From Porphyrobacter sp. IPPAS B-1204 (GTDB lineage: Bacteria > Pseudomonadota > Alphaproteobacteria > Sphingomonadales > Sphingomonadaceae): a DNA stretch of 64,000 nt. Each line of letters starts with the position of its first letter. Within the stretch, counting starts at the first letter, position 1. The notes beneath the pieces are model-generated. The model did not search any database, was not told where the DNA came from, and saw nothing but the letters and a program-made list of their open reading frames with translations. Location of the stretch: positions 1,200,001 to 1,264,000 of the forward strand of contig RHGM01000001.1 in assembly GCA_003724185.1 (NCBI GenBank), read 5' to 3'. Positions 19,761 through 28,814 of the stretch are shown one piece after another. A program made the position numbers and the translations under genes.

Positions 19761-20384
19761 ATGTTCACAGGCATCGTCACCGCCATCGGCACCATCGCCG
19801 CAGCCGACCAGCGCGGCGACCTGCGCCTGCGGATCAACGCCCCGCTCGATCCGGCGCGTATCGACATCGGCGCCTCGATCGCCTGCTCGGGCGTGTGCCT
19901 GACCGTGGTGGAGCGCGGCGGCACGGCTGGCGATGCGTGGTTCGATGTCGATCTGTCGGGCGAGAGCGTCAGCCGCACTGTCCCCGGCATGTGGAACACC
20001 GGCGCGCAGCTCAACATCGAACCCAGCTTGCGGCTTGGTGACGAACTGGGCGGTCATATCGTCACCGGCCATGTCGATTCGGTCGGCGAGGTGGTGAAGG
20101 TTTCGCGTGATGGCGACAGCTGGCAGGTCGCGATCCGCGCGCGGGCCGAAATGGCACCTTTCATCGCCGAAAAAGGCTCGATCACCGTCAACGGCGTGTC
20201 ACTGACCGTCAACGACGTGCGCGACCGGGCCGACCGCACCTGCGACTTCCTGCTCAACATCATCCCCCACACCGCCGCCGTGACGACGCTGGGGCAACTG
20301 GCCGAGGGCGATCAGGTCAACCTCGAGATCGACGTGCTGGCGCGTTATCTGAAGCGCATGCAGAGCCTCGCCGCGGCGGGGTGA
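19761..20384 (+). CDS. ribE: Riboflavin synthase alpha chain
   Basis: A 207-residue riboflavin synthase that dismutates two lumazines to riboflavin. It has the two lumazine-binding repeats with starts MFTGIVTAIGTI and GGHIVTGHVDSVGEV, and the motif SGVCLTVV in the first and NGVSLTVNDV in the second. The start ATG 19761 yields the invariant MFTGIV N-terminus. It is co-directional with ribD. Its TGA directly abuts the TCA complement of the convergent BLUF gene stop, with no intergenic base. Confidence 0.96.
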   Translation: MFTGIVTAIGTIAAADQRGDLRLRINAPLDPARIDIGASIACSGVCLTVVERGGTAGDAWFDVDLSGESVSRTVPGMWNTGAQLNIEPSLRLGDELGGHIVTGHVDSVGEVVKVSRDGDSWQVAIRARAEMAPFIAEKGSITVNGVSLTVNDVRDRADRTCDFLLNIIPHTAAVTTLGQLAEGDQVNLEIDVLARYLKRMQSLAAAG

Positions 20385-20807
20385 TCAGCCCGGATGGGCC
20401 GCGCTCAACCGGATAAACGGTGCGCGCAATTCCTCAGGGCTGGCCGCTTCCAGCGCGCCTGCCGCGACATCACCGGCCGACCAGAACAGTGACGGCGCGG
20501 TATCATCCAGCATCGACCAGGCCGGAAACAGCCGCTCGCCCACAGCTTCGGACAGCAGCAGCCGCACATCGAAGTGGCGATCATCCCCCTCAATCACCGC
20601 ATAAAGCGCGTCGATGGACTCTGCCGGCCCTTCGATCAGCTGAAGATAGACATCATGGCGGCAGATCAGCGCTCCGGTGATGCCGTAACGCGGATTGTTC
20701 CGCCGCGCCGCCGACAGGATCCCAGCAAGCACGGCCGTGTCGAAGCCGAAAGGCTGCGAGCGATAGATTATACGCTTTTCGATTGTCGGCTCCCCAGGCA
20801 ATGTCAT
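20385..20807 (-). CDS. BLUF domain blue-light photoreceptor
   Basis: A 140-residue protein that is almost entirely one BLUF domain, an FAD-binding blue-light sensor. The key residues are in place: the flavin-contacting Tyr15 (IYRSQ), Asn38 (RNNPRYGITG), Gln56 (YLQLIEGP), Trp97 and Met99 (FPAWSM), plus GDDRHFDV. There is no attached output domain, so it belongs to the short BLUF class that acts through partner proteins. The start is uncertain: ATG 20807 gives a compact protein but lacks a clear Shine-Dalgarno. It is convergent with riboflavin synthase, whose product is the chromophore precursor; the link is probably coincidental. Confidence 0.88.
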   Translation of the reverse strand: MTLPGEPTIEKRIIYRSQPFGFDTAVLAGILSAARRNNPRYGITGALICRHDVYLQLIEGPAESIDALYAVIEGDDRHFDVRLLLSEAVGERLFPAWSMLDDTAPSLFWSAGDVAAGALEAASPEELRAPFIRLSAAHPG

Positions 20808-20853
20808 GTCGGGGAGACTACGCCAAACCCGGCGGCGGGGATAGCTGCGTGTT

Positions 20854-21408
20854 TCAAGGCATTGGCGCAAGCGGCCCCTGGGCGAAATCATTGCGCGTGA
20901 TCACGTAAGTCAGGTGCGGGATGATTGTGCCACCTGCCATGATCCGCTCCTCCCGCCGGTCGGTCAGGCGCGCCCCGATCCGTTCCAACGCACAGCGCGA
21001 GCGGATGTTGGTTTCGCCAACCAGAAACCGCACCTCGGCCACGCTCGCCAGCGCATGGGCAAGCATCAGGCGCTTCATGTCGTGATTATACTGTCCGCCC
21101 CAGTGCGAGCGGGCCAGAAACGTCCAGCCGATCTCGACCGAGCCGCCGCCCGTTTCATCGAGCCCCTCGAACCGCGAGGAACCGATCACCGCGCCGCTGG
21201 CAGCATCGATAGCGACCAGCGCGCCCTGGTTCGCCAGTGCATCGTCGAAAAACGCCCGGAACACCGGTTCCTGCCAGCGATCATGGGCAGGATGCTGCGC
21301 CCAGATCAGCGGGTCAGACGCGGCGGCAAACAGCGCGTCCCAATCGCTGGCGCACAAAGGACGCAGGCGGACATGCTCGCTCTCCAGCACAGGCTGGCGG
21401 TCGAGCAT
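20854..21408 (-). CDS. GNAT family N-acetyltransferase (RimJ/RimL-like)
   Basis: A 184-residue acetyl-CoA-dependent acetyltransferase. The fold markers are LRPLCASDWDALFAAASDP at the start, IGSSRFEGLD, VEIGWTFLARSHWGGQYN and a C-terminal helix with the invariant Asn-Arg-Ser-Cys-Ala-Leu-Glu-Arg-Ile-Gly pattern (NIRSRCALERIG). The acceptor is unknown; homologues modify ribosomal protein termini or small molecules. It lies 46 nt upstream of the BLUF start and 10 nt downstream of the aminotransferase stop, all minus strand. Confidence 0.87.
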   Translation of the reverse strand: MLDRQPVLESEHVRLRPLCASDWDALFAAASDPLIWAQHPAHDRWQEPVFRAFFDDALANQGALVAIDAASGAVIGSSRFEGLDETGGGSVEIGWTFLARSHWGGQYNHDMKRLMLAHALASVAEVRFLVGETNIRSRCALERIGARLTDRREERIMAGGTIIPHLTYVITRNDFAQGPLAPMP

Positions 21409-21418
21409 CCGTATGACC

Positions 21419-22597
21419 TCAGACCGCCACCGACGCCAGAGCAGCGATGAATTTGGACAAATTGCCGCTGGTCAATCCGGCGATGTTGATCCGGCCCGAT
21501 GCGGCCATGTAGATGCCGTGATCTTCGCGCAGGCTGGCTACCTCGTCCTTGGTGACGGGGAGCATTGCGAACAGGCCGTTCTGGGTGCCCAGCGGGGTGA
21601 GGTCGATCCGCCCCGCCGTGCCTGCCTTGGCCAGCGCATCGCGGACGCCGCGCATCCGGGCACGCATATCGTCAAGCTCGGCCAGCCAGGCCTTGGTCAT
21701 GTCGGGATCGCGCAGGATGATCCGCACTGCCGCGCCGCCGTGATCGGGCGGCATCGACCATGCCGCACGGGCCAGCGCATTGGCGTTGCTGAATGCGGTG
21801 TCGAGCCCGCCTGCCTCCTTGGCCATGATGTAGAACGCGCCCACGCGGTCTCGGTACTGGCCGAAGTTCTTGTCGCAGGAATAGGCGATGAAGGCTTCCG
21901 GCACCGCGGCCAGAACCGCGCGCATTCCAGCGGCGTCTTCGTCCATGCCCTGCCCAAGGCCCTGATAGGCGGAATCGATGATCGGGAAGGTGCCGCTGGC
22001 GGCGAAAGCTGCGGCAATCGCTGCCCAGTCGTCGGCGGTGTAATCGATGCCGGTCGGGTTGTGGCAGCAGGCGTGGAGCAGCACGGCCTCATCATCGCCC
22101 GCGCCGTTGATCGCGGCGAGCACGGCATCGACATTGGCCGTGCCATCGGCATTGGCATGATCGAACGGGGCCAGCTCCATGCCGAGGTCAGCAAGGATCT
22201 GCGCGTGGTTCGGCCAGCTCGGAACGCCCATATGGACCCGCTTCACGCCCGCCTTCTGCGCCAGCGCCAGCGCGAGGCGCACTGCGCCGGTGCCGCCCGG
22301 TGTCTGCATCCCCTGGATGCGCCCGCCCATCGTCGGGTCTGCGCCGAAGATATAGGGCATCAGCGCGTTGACAAAGCCCATGTCCCCTTCCGGGCCGAGA
22401 TAGGATTTGCTGTCCTGCTTATCGACCAGCACCTGTTCAGCCGCCTTGATCGCGGCGAACACGGGCGTGGCGCCGTCTTCTGTGCGGTAAACGCCAACGC
22501 CAAGGTCAATCTTGTCCTCACGCGGGTCGGCAGCGTGGAGACGGATCAGGGCGAGAAGCGCGTCGGGCGCCTGGGGGCTGAGTCGGTCAAGCATCAT
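21419..22597 (-). CDS. Aromatic amino acid / aspartate aminotransferase (class I)
   Basis: A PLP enzyme of about 392 residues, of the TyrB/AspC class (the Ib-type enterobacterial and eukaryotic form rather than the common alphaproteobacterial AatA). It starts MLDRLSPQAPDALLALI and has DLGVGVYRTEDG, HNPTGIDYT, and the Schiff-base Lys in SCDKNFGQYRDRVG. It transfers amino groups between Asp, Tyr or Phe and 2-oxoglutarate. Start ATG 22597 or 22594; the frame open to 22633 adds nothing conserved. It is followed by the acetyltransferase and preceded by the DUF1134 gene, all minus strand. Confidence 0.93.
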   Translation of the reverse strand: MMLDRLSPQAPDALLALIRLHAADPREDKIDLGVGVYRTEDGATPVFAAIKAAEQVLVDKQDSKSYLGPEGDMGFVNALMPYIFGADPTMGGRIQGMQTPGGTGAVRLALALAQKAGVKRVHMGVPSWPNHAQILADLGMELAPFDHANADGTANVDAVLAAINGAGDDEAVLLHACCHNPTGIDYTADDWAAIAAAFAASGTFPIIDSAYQGLGQGMDEDAAGMRAVLAAVPEAFIAYSCDKNFGQYRDRVGAFYIMAKEAGGLDTAFSNANALARAAWSMPPDHGGAAVRIILRDPDMTKAWLAELDDMRARMRGVRDALAKAGTAGRIDLTPLGTQNGLFAMLPVTKDEVASLREDHGIYMAASGRINIAGLTSGNLSKFIAALASVAV

Positions 22598-22633
22598 GTT
22601 GCGCGCAATGGCGCGCAACCCGCCCAATCGCAA

Positions 22634-23410
22634 TCAGAAAGGCGACCACTTCTGTTTCTTGGAGAACTTCATGTAGCCTGCATTCACCCCGAGCCGCAGT
22701 CCCGCGCCGACCCGGATCGGGATCAGCACCACATCACCGCGCCGCAGATAGCTGGCGTGCAGGCCGCCGACAAAATAGGCCTGCCCTTCGCCAGCAGGGA
22801 AGCGCTTGTAGAGGTCTTCGGTGTCATACAGGTTGTAGACCAGCACAAAGGTGTTGGCGGCGTTGGCACCGACATCAAAGCCCACCGAAGGCCCGGTCCA
22901 ATACACCGGCTGGGTGCCTTCGACCTTGTGGTGCAGCGTGCCCGAGCCATAGCGTGCGCCGACGATGAACGCCCCGCCCGCTTCGCGCCCGACGATGTAG
23001 CCGTTGGGTTCGCCCTGCTTCTTCAGCAGATCCTCGATCAGCTTGGCGAGACCTTCCGCACCTTTGCCGAACACGCCTTCGGCAGCGCCGATAAGGTCGT
23101 CCTCACCGTAAGTCTGGCCAGCGTTCTGCGCGGCGGTGGTGACGGGGGCCACGCCCTGATCGGGCAGCGGCGCCGTTGTGGTGGTGGCAGGCGGCTGGGT
23201 GACGGGGGGCAGGGGCTGCGTCTGGGGCGAGGCAAGATCGCCATCGATCCCGCCGTTCTGCTGCTGATTATAGGCAGCATCGGGATCGAAGCTCTCAAGT
23301 TCCTGCGCCGCCGTGGGCGCAGTCAGAGCGAGTGCGGCGAGGCCGGCCAGCACCATCCCTGCAAACCGGCGGCCAAGATCGGAGGGTCGGGCGTTCATCA
23401 AGCTCATCAT
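22634..23410 (-). CDS. DUF1134 (EipA-like) envelope protein
   Basis: A 258-residue exported protein of the DUF1134 family, small periplasmic proteins restricted largely to alphaproteobacteria; the Brucella member has been called EipA and is needed for envelope integrity. The signal peptide ends near residue 35 (APTAAQ). A Pro/Thr/Gln-rich linker covers about 45-95, and the DUF1134 domain about 105-258 (EPNGYIVGREAGGAFIVGARYG, quoted here by its core; VYWTGPSVGFDVG; GVNAGYMKFS). Several Met codons (23410, 23407, 23398) can start it. Its promoter must lie in 23411-23694. Confidence 0.88.
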   Translation of the reverse strand: MMSLMNARPSDLGRRFAGMVLAGLAALALTAPTAAQELESFDPDAAYNQQQNGGIDGDLASPQTQPLPPVTQPPATTTTAPLPDQGVAPVTTAAQNAGQTYGEDDLIGAAEGVFGKGAEGLAKLIEDLLKKQGEPNGYIVGREAGGAFIVGARYGSGTLHHKVEGTQPVYWTGPSVGFDVGANAANTFVLVYNLYDTEDLYKRFPAGEGQAYFVGGLHASYLRRGDVVLIPIRVGAGLRLGVNAGYMKFSKKQKWSPF

Positions 23411-23637
23411 GCAGCCTTTCGCAGTGACGTGTCAGCCCCGCAGTTATCCGTATCGCAGCAGAATCGCTTCCCCTGCGTCCCGCAACCGCTCGTCGCCGGA
23501 GCGAATCGAATTTGCGACGAGCCGTTGACCCCTGCCGCGCCCAAGCTGAACGCACCGCGAACCGGCTGTTAGCCGCAGGGCAATCGTGGCCGCACGGGCA
23601 GGCTGTGACCGGGGGCGGCTTTTTTCTCCAAGCCACC

Positions 23638-23666
23638 TTGCCGCTGGCCAACAGGCCGACTATACG
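23638..23666 (+). promoter_or_regulatory. Promoter of tRNA-Ser
   Basis: TTGCCG (23638-23643), a 17-nt spacer and TATACG (23661-23666). The expected transcription start is near 23673, some 22 nt before the mature tRNA 5' end, a usual distance for a single tRNA gene. Confidence 0.65.
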
Positions 23667-23694
23667 CCCGCCCCTACAGCCAACGCTGGTGCCC

Positions 23695-23785
23695 GGAGAC
23701 GTGGGTGAGTGGCTGAAACCAGTTCCCTGCTAAGGAACCGTACTCTATCAGGGTACCGAGGGTTCGAATCCCTCCGTCTCCGCCA
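23695..23785 (+). tRNA. tRNA-Ser (anticodon GCU)
   Basis: A class II tRNA of 88 nt plus an encoded CCA. The acceptor arm GGAGACG (23695-23701) pairs with CGTCTCC (23775-23781), with discriminator G and CCA at 23783-23785. The anticodon stem GTTCC/GGAAC holds the loop CTGCTAA, so the anticodon is GCU and it reads AGC and AGU. A long variable arm (about TACTC..GGGTA) and the T-loop GGTTCGAATCC support serine identity. Confidence 0.96.
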
Positions 23786-24086
23786 CCACCTTCTGAAAAA
23801 TCCGGATCATCCCCTCAAAGGGACAGCGGCTTCCCTTGTGGCCGGTTTGCGTGCGCCCAGACATTTTGGGCTGATGTGTTCGCACAGGCGCGGCAGGCGC
23901 AATTGTGACCCGATCACGGCATTCGTCCGACAATTCGGCAAGAATTCCGTCCCGGTTCTGACATCGTACCATCACGAGCGTTTCACCAGACTTCCTCACT
24001 AGGGGCCGATTGTGGGTGCCTTCGGGGGCCGCGTCGACACGGTCTGCGCGGTCTTTGGTGCCTGTCTGGGCCATGGGAAGTGCTGC
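23786..24086. other. Intergenic region after tRNA-Ser
   Basis: About 300 nt without a recognisable gene. It contains a minus-strand open frame that looks like noise, and a TGTGA/TCACG pair at about 23904-23918 whose spacing (5 nt) does not fit a CRP site. No copy of the tRNA 3' end was seen here or beyond the following genes, so there is no sign of an integrated element. The glycosyltransferase promoter is presumably inside but was not identified. Confidence 0.5.
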
Positions 24087-25323
24087 GTGTCCGAAAACCT
24101 GCTGATCTGCGATCTTACCCAAAGCTGGTCCCCCACGGGGGGGCGGCGGCATTTCCACCTACCTCAAGGAAAAGCGGCGTTACATTCAGGAGCACACCGA
24201 ACACCGGCTGCTGCAAATCGTGCCGGGGCCTAGCGACCGGGTGACGATTGAGGGGCGCACGATCCTGGCCGAAATCGGATCGGGCCAGGTCTGGGGCAGC
24301 CCCAATTATCGCTGGATCAGCCGCAATGACGCCGTCTTCGCAGTGCTGCGCGAATACCGGCCGGACATCATCGAAAGCCTGTGCCCGTGGGTGCTGCCGT
24401 GGATTGCGATCCGGCATCGCTGGCGCTTTCCCGATACGGCGCTGGTGGCAGGCTATCGCACCGATTTTCCCAACGCCCATGTCTACCGGGTGATGCGCGA
24501 TCTGGCGGGCCACGCCCCGGCCAGTTTCTTCCGGAACCTCGCCTATGGCTATGCCGCGCTGACCTATAACCGCTTCGACCGGGTCTACACCCTCAACCGC
24601 GAGGCCGAGCGGATGCTGCATGGTCTGGGGCAGACCAACACGGGGCTGCTGGGGCTGGGGGTCGATATCGACCAGTTCTCCCCCGATCACCGCGATCCGG
24701 GCTTCCGCGCCGCGCTGGGCTTGCCCGAGACAGGTGGACCGCTGCTGATCTATGCCGGGCGGATCGACAACGAAAAGCGTGCAGATATGCTGGTGGCGAT
24801 GTTCAAGGCGCTGCCGGCCGATCTGGGCGCGGCCATGGTGCTGGTGGGCGATGGCAAGCTGCGCCCGCAATTGCAGGAGGAGGCGCGGGGCCTGCCAATC
24901 GCCTTCCCCGGTTTCGAGGCTGATCGCAAGGCGCTGGCCCGCGCACTGGCCTCAAGCGACATCTATGTGTCGGGCATGGCCGATGAAACTTTCGGCATTT
25001 CGGTGCTGGAGGCGCAGGCTTCGGGCCTGCCGGTGGTCGGCGTTGCCAGCGGCGCGATGGTGGAACGCGTTCCCCCGGATGCAGGCCTGCTGGGGCCAGC
25101 GGGCGACACCGCGGCGATGGCCGCAAATGTCGTGCGCTTGTGGCGCGGCGATTACGCCGGCGCGCGCCAGCGCAGCCTCACGCTCGCCAATGCCCACAAC
25201 CGCTGGCAGCACACCTTCGAGCAGCTGATCAAGGAGGAATACACCGCCGCCCTGCAAGCGCGCGATGCGCGGCGGGCGCGGGGTTTCGGCCTGCCGACCA
25301 GACGGGCCCTGGACGTTTCTTGA
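24087..25323 (+). pseudogene. GT4-type glycosyltransferase, split by a one-base frameshift
   Basis: A glycosyltransferase of GT4/GT-B type that builds a surface glycan or glycolipid. The N-terminal Gly-rich loop is cut: LLICDLTQSWSPTG is in one frame and GGISTYLKEKRRY continues in the next. Removing one G from the seven-G run at 24137-24143 restores SPTGGGGISTYL and yields a 411-residue protein. The C-terminal donor domain is intact (LIYAGRIDNEKR, LVGDGKLRPQL, and the E-x7-E motif in ETFGISVLEAQASGLPVV). GTG 24087 with GGGAAG 6 nt upstream is the likely start; later pipelines could start at GTG 24220 and lose 44 residues. Its stop overlaps the next gene. Confidence 0.85.
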
Positions 25324-26453
25324 TCCGCGCCCCCTCCCCCGCACCCTTGCCTGACGCCCCCCAAGGGGGCGATGCGCTGGGCCGTCATCTGGCCGGTCTG
25401 CCGCGCCGGACGCTGGCCCTCGCGCTCTGGCTGCTGCCGGTGGTCGCGCTTGGCAATGTTGCCGTGCTGGTGTGGTCGCTGGGCACGATCAATCTGGCGG
25501 AACGGCTGGTCGCCCCGCATTTGCTGGGGCTGGCGGCGCTGCTGGTGTTCGTGCCGATGCTGGCCAACGCGCTGCGGATGGCCCTGTGGAGCCGGTTTCT
25601 CGGCCTTGACCTCGGCATTGGCGGAGCGATCCGGGTCACGACCGGAACGATGGTGGCCAATTCGGTCACGCCTTCGGCAACGGGCGGGATGCCGATCCGG
25701 GTGCTGTTCCTGCTGAGCGAGGGGATCGCGGCCCGGCGTGCGGTGTCGCTGGTGTCGTTTCAGGCGACCGAGGATGCCGTGGCCCTGTTCGGGCTCGCGG
25801 CGCTGGCGGCCACACTCAGCGGGTTCGCCCTGCTGGATTTCCTCGCATCCGACCCGGGTTTTGCCGCCAGCCTTGAACGAATGGGACGGATCGCCGCCAT
25901 GATTGCCGCCGGTGTGGTGCTGGTGCTGGCCTTGCTGGGCGGGATGATCGCGGCGGGGATCTTCGGGCAGAGGGTGCAGACGTGGACGGGCCAGCGGCTG
26001 GCGCGGTTGCGAGTGTCCGGCGAAATAGTGGCCAGCGATTGGCGAGCGGTGTTGCGCAGGGGCAAGGCGCTCGCCCTGCTCAATCTCGGCATTGCGGTGG
26101 TGCAATGGAGCGTGCGCTTTTCGATTGCCGGGCTGGTGCTGTCCGCGTTCGGCACCGCGTGGCAGCCGGCGCTGTTCTGGCTGCTCCAGTATCTTGTCCA
26201 GCTGGCGAGTTCGACCGTCCCCTCCCCCGGCGGCGTTGGCGGGGCCGAAGCGGGCTTCCTGCTGCTGTTTTCGCCTTTCGTGGAGCGCGCAGTGCTGCTG
26301 CCGGCGATGAGCGCGTGGCGATTGCTGTTCTTCTATGTTCCGCTGATCGCGGCTGCGGTGATCTTCTACCTGCTGCGTCGCCGCCAGGCTGCCAGCGCAA
26401 CGCGCCGGCCCGACAAGGCGCCGCCACTGAACGCGCAAGTCCCTGCCGAGTAG
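25320..26453 (+). CDS. Lysylphosphatidylglycerol synthase TM-like membrane protein
   Basis: A 377-residue integral-membrane protein of the LPG-synthase transmembrane / UPF0104 family, flippase-like proteins often found with glycosyltransferases. It has about eight helices, the loop NSVTPSATGGMPIRVLFLL and the family signature PSPGGVGGAEAGF near the end. No aminoacyl-transfer domain is attached, so it is not MprF itself. TTG 25320 overlaps the preceding TGA (TTGA); the frame open to 25140 overlaps the glycosyltransferase and is not used. It probably handles a lipid-linked product of the glycosyltransferase upstream (inference). Confidence 0.85.
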   Translation: MIRAPSPAPLPDAPQGGDALGRHLAGLPRRTLALALWLLPVVALGNVAVLVWSLGTINLAERLVAPHLLGLAALLVFVPMLANALRMALWSRFLGLDLGIGGAIRVTTGTMVANSVTPSATGGMPIRVLFLLSEGIAARRAVSLVSFQATEDAVALFGLAALAATLSGFALLDFLASDPGFAASLERMGRIAAMIAAGVVLVLALLGGMIAAGIFGQRVQTWTGQRLARLRVSGEIVASDWRAVLRRGKALALLNLGIAVVQWSVRFSIAGLVLSAFGTAWQPALFWLLQYLVQLASSTVPSPGGVGGAEAGFLLLFSPFVERAVLLPAMSAWRLLFFYVPLIAAAVIFYLLRRRQAASATRRPDKAPPLNAQVPAE

Positions 26454-26492
26454 CCGCCGGAACGCTGCGCGATAATGTCCGGGAGAACCTGA

Positions 26493-27344
26493 TTGGACGC
26501 GATCACCACTGGCATCACGCCGCCGCTTGTCCGCGCGCCCTTGTGGCCCGAACATGATGCGGGCCGCATGGCGCGCGATTTCCTGTTCTGGCGCCATCTG
26601 CGGGTGCTGCGCGCAAGGGTGATGCGGCATATCCACCGGATCGCTGGCCATGCCGGCGTCAGGCAGACCGCCTACGGGGTGCCGATGCACACCAACTGGG
26701 AGGATCGCACCTACGCCTACTGCCATTTCGGCACCTATGGCACCTATCTGGCCGATCTGATCGGGGCGATCGACACGCCGTTCCTGTTTCTGGATATCGG
26801 CGCCAATCAGGGCCTGTTTTCGCTGATCGCGGCGCGCAATCCGGCGTGCGAGGCGATCATCGCGCTGGAACCGGTGCCGGGCACCCATGCGCGTCTGGCG
26901 CGCAACTTCGCGTGCAACGGCCTGTCAGGGCGCGGTCAGGCGCTGAACTTCGGCCTGTCCGACCGCGCCGGCACGCATCACATCGCCACCAGCACCCGGC
27001 ACAGCGGTGTCGCCACGCTGGAACGGCATCTGGCTCTGCGCGATCCCACCGCAGTCAGTGTGGCGGTGGAGATGCGGACGATGGACGGGCTTGCACCTTA
27101 TCTCCGCGATGACCTGCCGATCTTCATCAAGATCGATGTCGAGGGTCACGAAGCGCAGGTGATCGCGCAGCTTCTCGGTTCGCCCCTTGCCGAGCGGGTC
27201 ATGGCGATCTTCTACGAACATGATTGCCAGTGGAGCGATGGCGATGCCATCGCGGGAACGCTGGAGAGGGCAGGGTTTGCCGTGACGCGCCGCTATGGCC
27301 GCGGGGGGCATTTCGATGCGCTGGCCCTGCCGGTCAGGGGTTAA
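26493..27344 (+). CDS. FkbM family methyltransferase
   Basis: A 283-residue SAM-dependent methyltransferase of the FkbM family, which O-methylates sugars, often in surface glycans. The SAM motif is FLDIGANQGLFSLIAA near 103-118, followed by ALEPVPGTHARLARN, and the family's IKIDVEGHEAQVI near 213-225. TTG 26493 is chosen because GGGAG lies 7 nt upstream and no ATG precedes motif I at a suitable distance. It follows the flippase-like gene by 39 nt and makes a convergent 4-nt overlap (TTAA) with the flavoprotein gene. Confidence 0.88.
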   Translation: MDAITTGITPPLVRAPLWPEHDAGRMARDFLFWRHLRVLRARVMRHIHRIAGHAGVRQTAYGVPMHTNWEDRTYAYCHFGTYGTYLADLIGAIDTPFLFLDIGANQGLFSLIAARNPACEAIIALEPVPGTHARLARNFACNGLSGRGQALNFGLSDRAGTHHIATSTRHSGVATLERHLALRDPTAVSVAVEMRTMDGLAPYLRDDLPIFIKIDVEGHEAQVIAQLLGSPLAERVMAIFYEHDCQWSDGDAIAGTLERAGFAVTRRYGRGGHFDALALPVRG

Positions 27345-28738
27345 GCAGCGGCAAGGCGCATCAGGTTCTGCACCGCAGCCGGCCCGGTCTGGCGCAGCTC
27401 CTGCAACACCGCGATCCGCGCCGCATCGCTGCGATCGACGCCCGCGGCAATCTTGCCGAACCCGTCGAGCCTGCTGCTGCGGATCCACGCGCCCAGCCGT
27501 TCATCCCCGAACCACGCGCCCTGGTTCATGATGTTGATGATGTTGGTGGTGCAATAGCTCTTGAGATCATGCGGGAAGGGGACGGTGCGGCACAGCGCGT
27601 TCTTGGCGGCATCATCGGGGTAATGGGCCTCGACAAAGGCGATCAATGCCGCCGAAAAGCACGGCTGCGGCACGCGCACCAGTTGCGGCACGATCATGTC
27701 ACCCTGGAAGATCGGCACGGCGGCGCGCGGTTCAACCGCTGATGCGGTGCAATCGATATAGAGCGCGCCCGCCACCGCCGGTTCGGTGCCATCATCAAGA
27801 GCGATGGCCCCGGCGCTGATCGCCTGCACCCGCCCTTTGCGCACGACATTGGTGATGCGGCGCAACTGGTCGACCTCGCCCTGCGATATCGTGGCGTAGT
27901 GGAACATGGTGGGAGCCGCCGCCGGATCGATCCGCAGCATCATCCCCGCCGCTTCCAGCCGGGTGAAGATGTCTTCGGGCGAGGTGCCTTGCGCAAAGGC
28001 ACGCATCTGGGCGAGCTGGCCGCCGAACACTGCGTCGAAGAACTCCGCGCCGGGCTGGGTGCAGGTGCGGTTGATCAGCCAGCTTTCACGCGGTTTCACC
28101 CACTGGATCGCCTTTGGCGGGGTGCCCATCGCCAGCAGCCATCCCGCCGCATCCATCGCAGTCTTGCCAGCGCCCAGCACCACGAACCGGGCTGGCCGTT
28201 CGCGCTCCAGCCACAGGCGGGGCAGCGCGCCGGGCGGCACCACGCGCACGCCCTCTGCCACGGCAAAGCGCGGGGTGTGGTTAGCGGGAATGACGGGGCT
28301 GTTGTGGGTGGAGTCCACCGTCTTGCGGCGCACCGTCACCTGCACCTCGTCGCCCGACATCAGCGAGACGACACGCCCCCCGCCCCGGTGATCGGACATC
28401 GGCAGATAGGTCACCCGGCCGGTGGGCAGCAGCCGCTGGCGCATCACCTTGTCGTAGTAACCGCTGATCTCCGGCCCGGAGGCGAGTTCATACAGACCTT
28501 CGTTGACCCCGTGGGTGTCCTTGCGGTTCTCTCCAAGGGGGAGCGAGTTGACGCCATAGAACGCCGACGGCTGGTGCAGCGCGACAAAGCCATAGGCATC
28601 GTTCCAGTGCCCGCCGGGCCGTGCCTGCCGGTCGACGATGGTGATGTGGGCATCGGTCTCCGCAACGATGGTGTCGGCAAAGGCCATCCCGACAGCGCCG
28701 CCGCCGATGATCAGGTAGTCGGTTGTGATGGTCCGCAT
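27341..28738 (-). CDS. FAD/NAD(P)-binding oxidoreductase (flavin monooxygenase-like)
   Basis: A 465-residue flavoprotein with two dinucleotide-binding motifs: GGGAVG at residues 12-17 for FAD, with the ribose-binding Asp in ITIVDRQARPGGHWN, and a second GAGKTAMDAAG near 197-207 for NAD(P). The layout resembles flavin-containing monooxygenases and related amine or ketone oxidases, but the FMO fingerprint FxGxxxHxxxY was not seen, so the substrate class is open. It is divergent from the TetR gene, and its promoter (-35 TTGACA at 28853-28848, -10 TAAATT at 28831-28826) overlaps the tandem operator, so it is probably the repressor's target. Confidence 0.85.
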   Translation of the reverse strand: MRTITTDYLIIGGGAVGMAFADTIVAETDAHITIVDRQARPGGHWNDAYGFVALHQPSAFYGVNSLPLGENRKDTHGVNEGLYELASGPEISGYYDKVMRQRLLPTGRVTYLPMSDHRGGGRVVSLMSGDEVQVTVRRKTVDSTHNSPVIPANHTPRFAVAEGVRVVPPGALPRLWLERERPARFVVLGAGKTAMDAAGWLLAMGTPPKAIQWVKPRESWLINRTCTQPGAEFFDAVFGGQLAQMRAFAQGTSPEDIFTRLEAAGMMLRIDPAAAPTMFHYATISQGEVDQLRRITNVVRKGRVQAISAGAIALDDGTEPAVAGALYIDCTASAVEPRAAVPIFQGDMIVPQLVRVPQPCFSAALIAFVEAHYPDDAAKNALCRTVPFPHDLKSYCTTNIINIMNQGAWFGDERLGAWIRSSRLDGFGKIAAGVDRSDAARIAVLQELRQTGPAAVQNLMRLAAA

Positions 28739-28814
28739 GACGGGCGCCCTTGTTGATGAAGCACATCTTGGAGGCAGAACGAAAGCCCTGCACCGTCAGC
28801 GATTCGCTTGACAT

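Noticed and set aside
21413..23572. 719-codon plus-strand frame opposite the aminotransferase and DUF1134 genes
   Set aside because: Antisense to two clear genes; composition of a frame shadow.
23904..23918. CRP-like TGTGA-TCACG pair
   Set aside because: Spacer of 5 nt and an imperfect second arm; CRP sites need 6.
25152..26888. 578-codon minus-strand frame opposite the flippase-like and FkbM genes
   Set aside because: Gln/Arg/His-rich noise; the plus strand carries recognisable families.
23695..27344. Genomic island inserted at tRNA-Ser
   Set aside because: No integrase, no repeat of the tRNA 3' end downstream, codon use like the neighbours.
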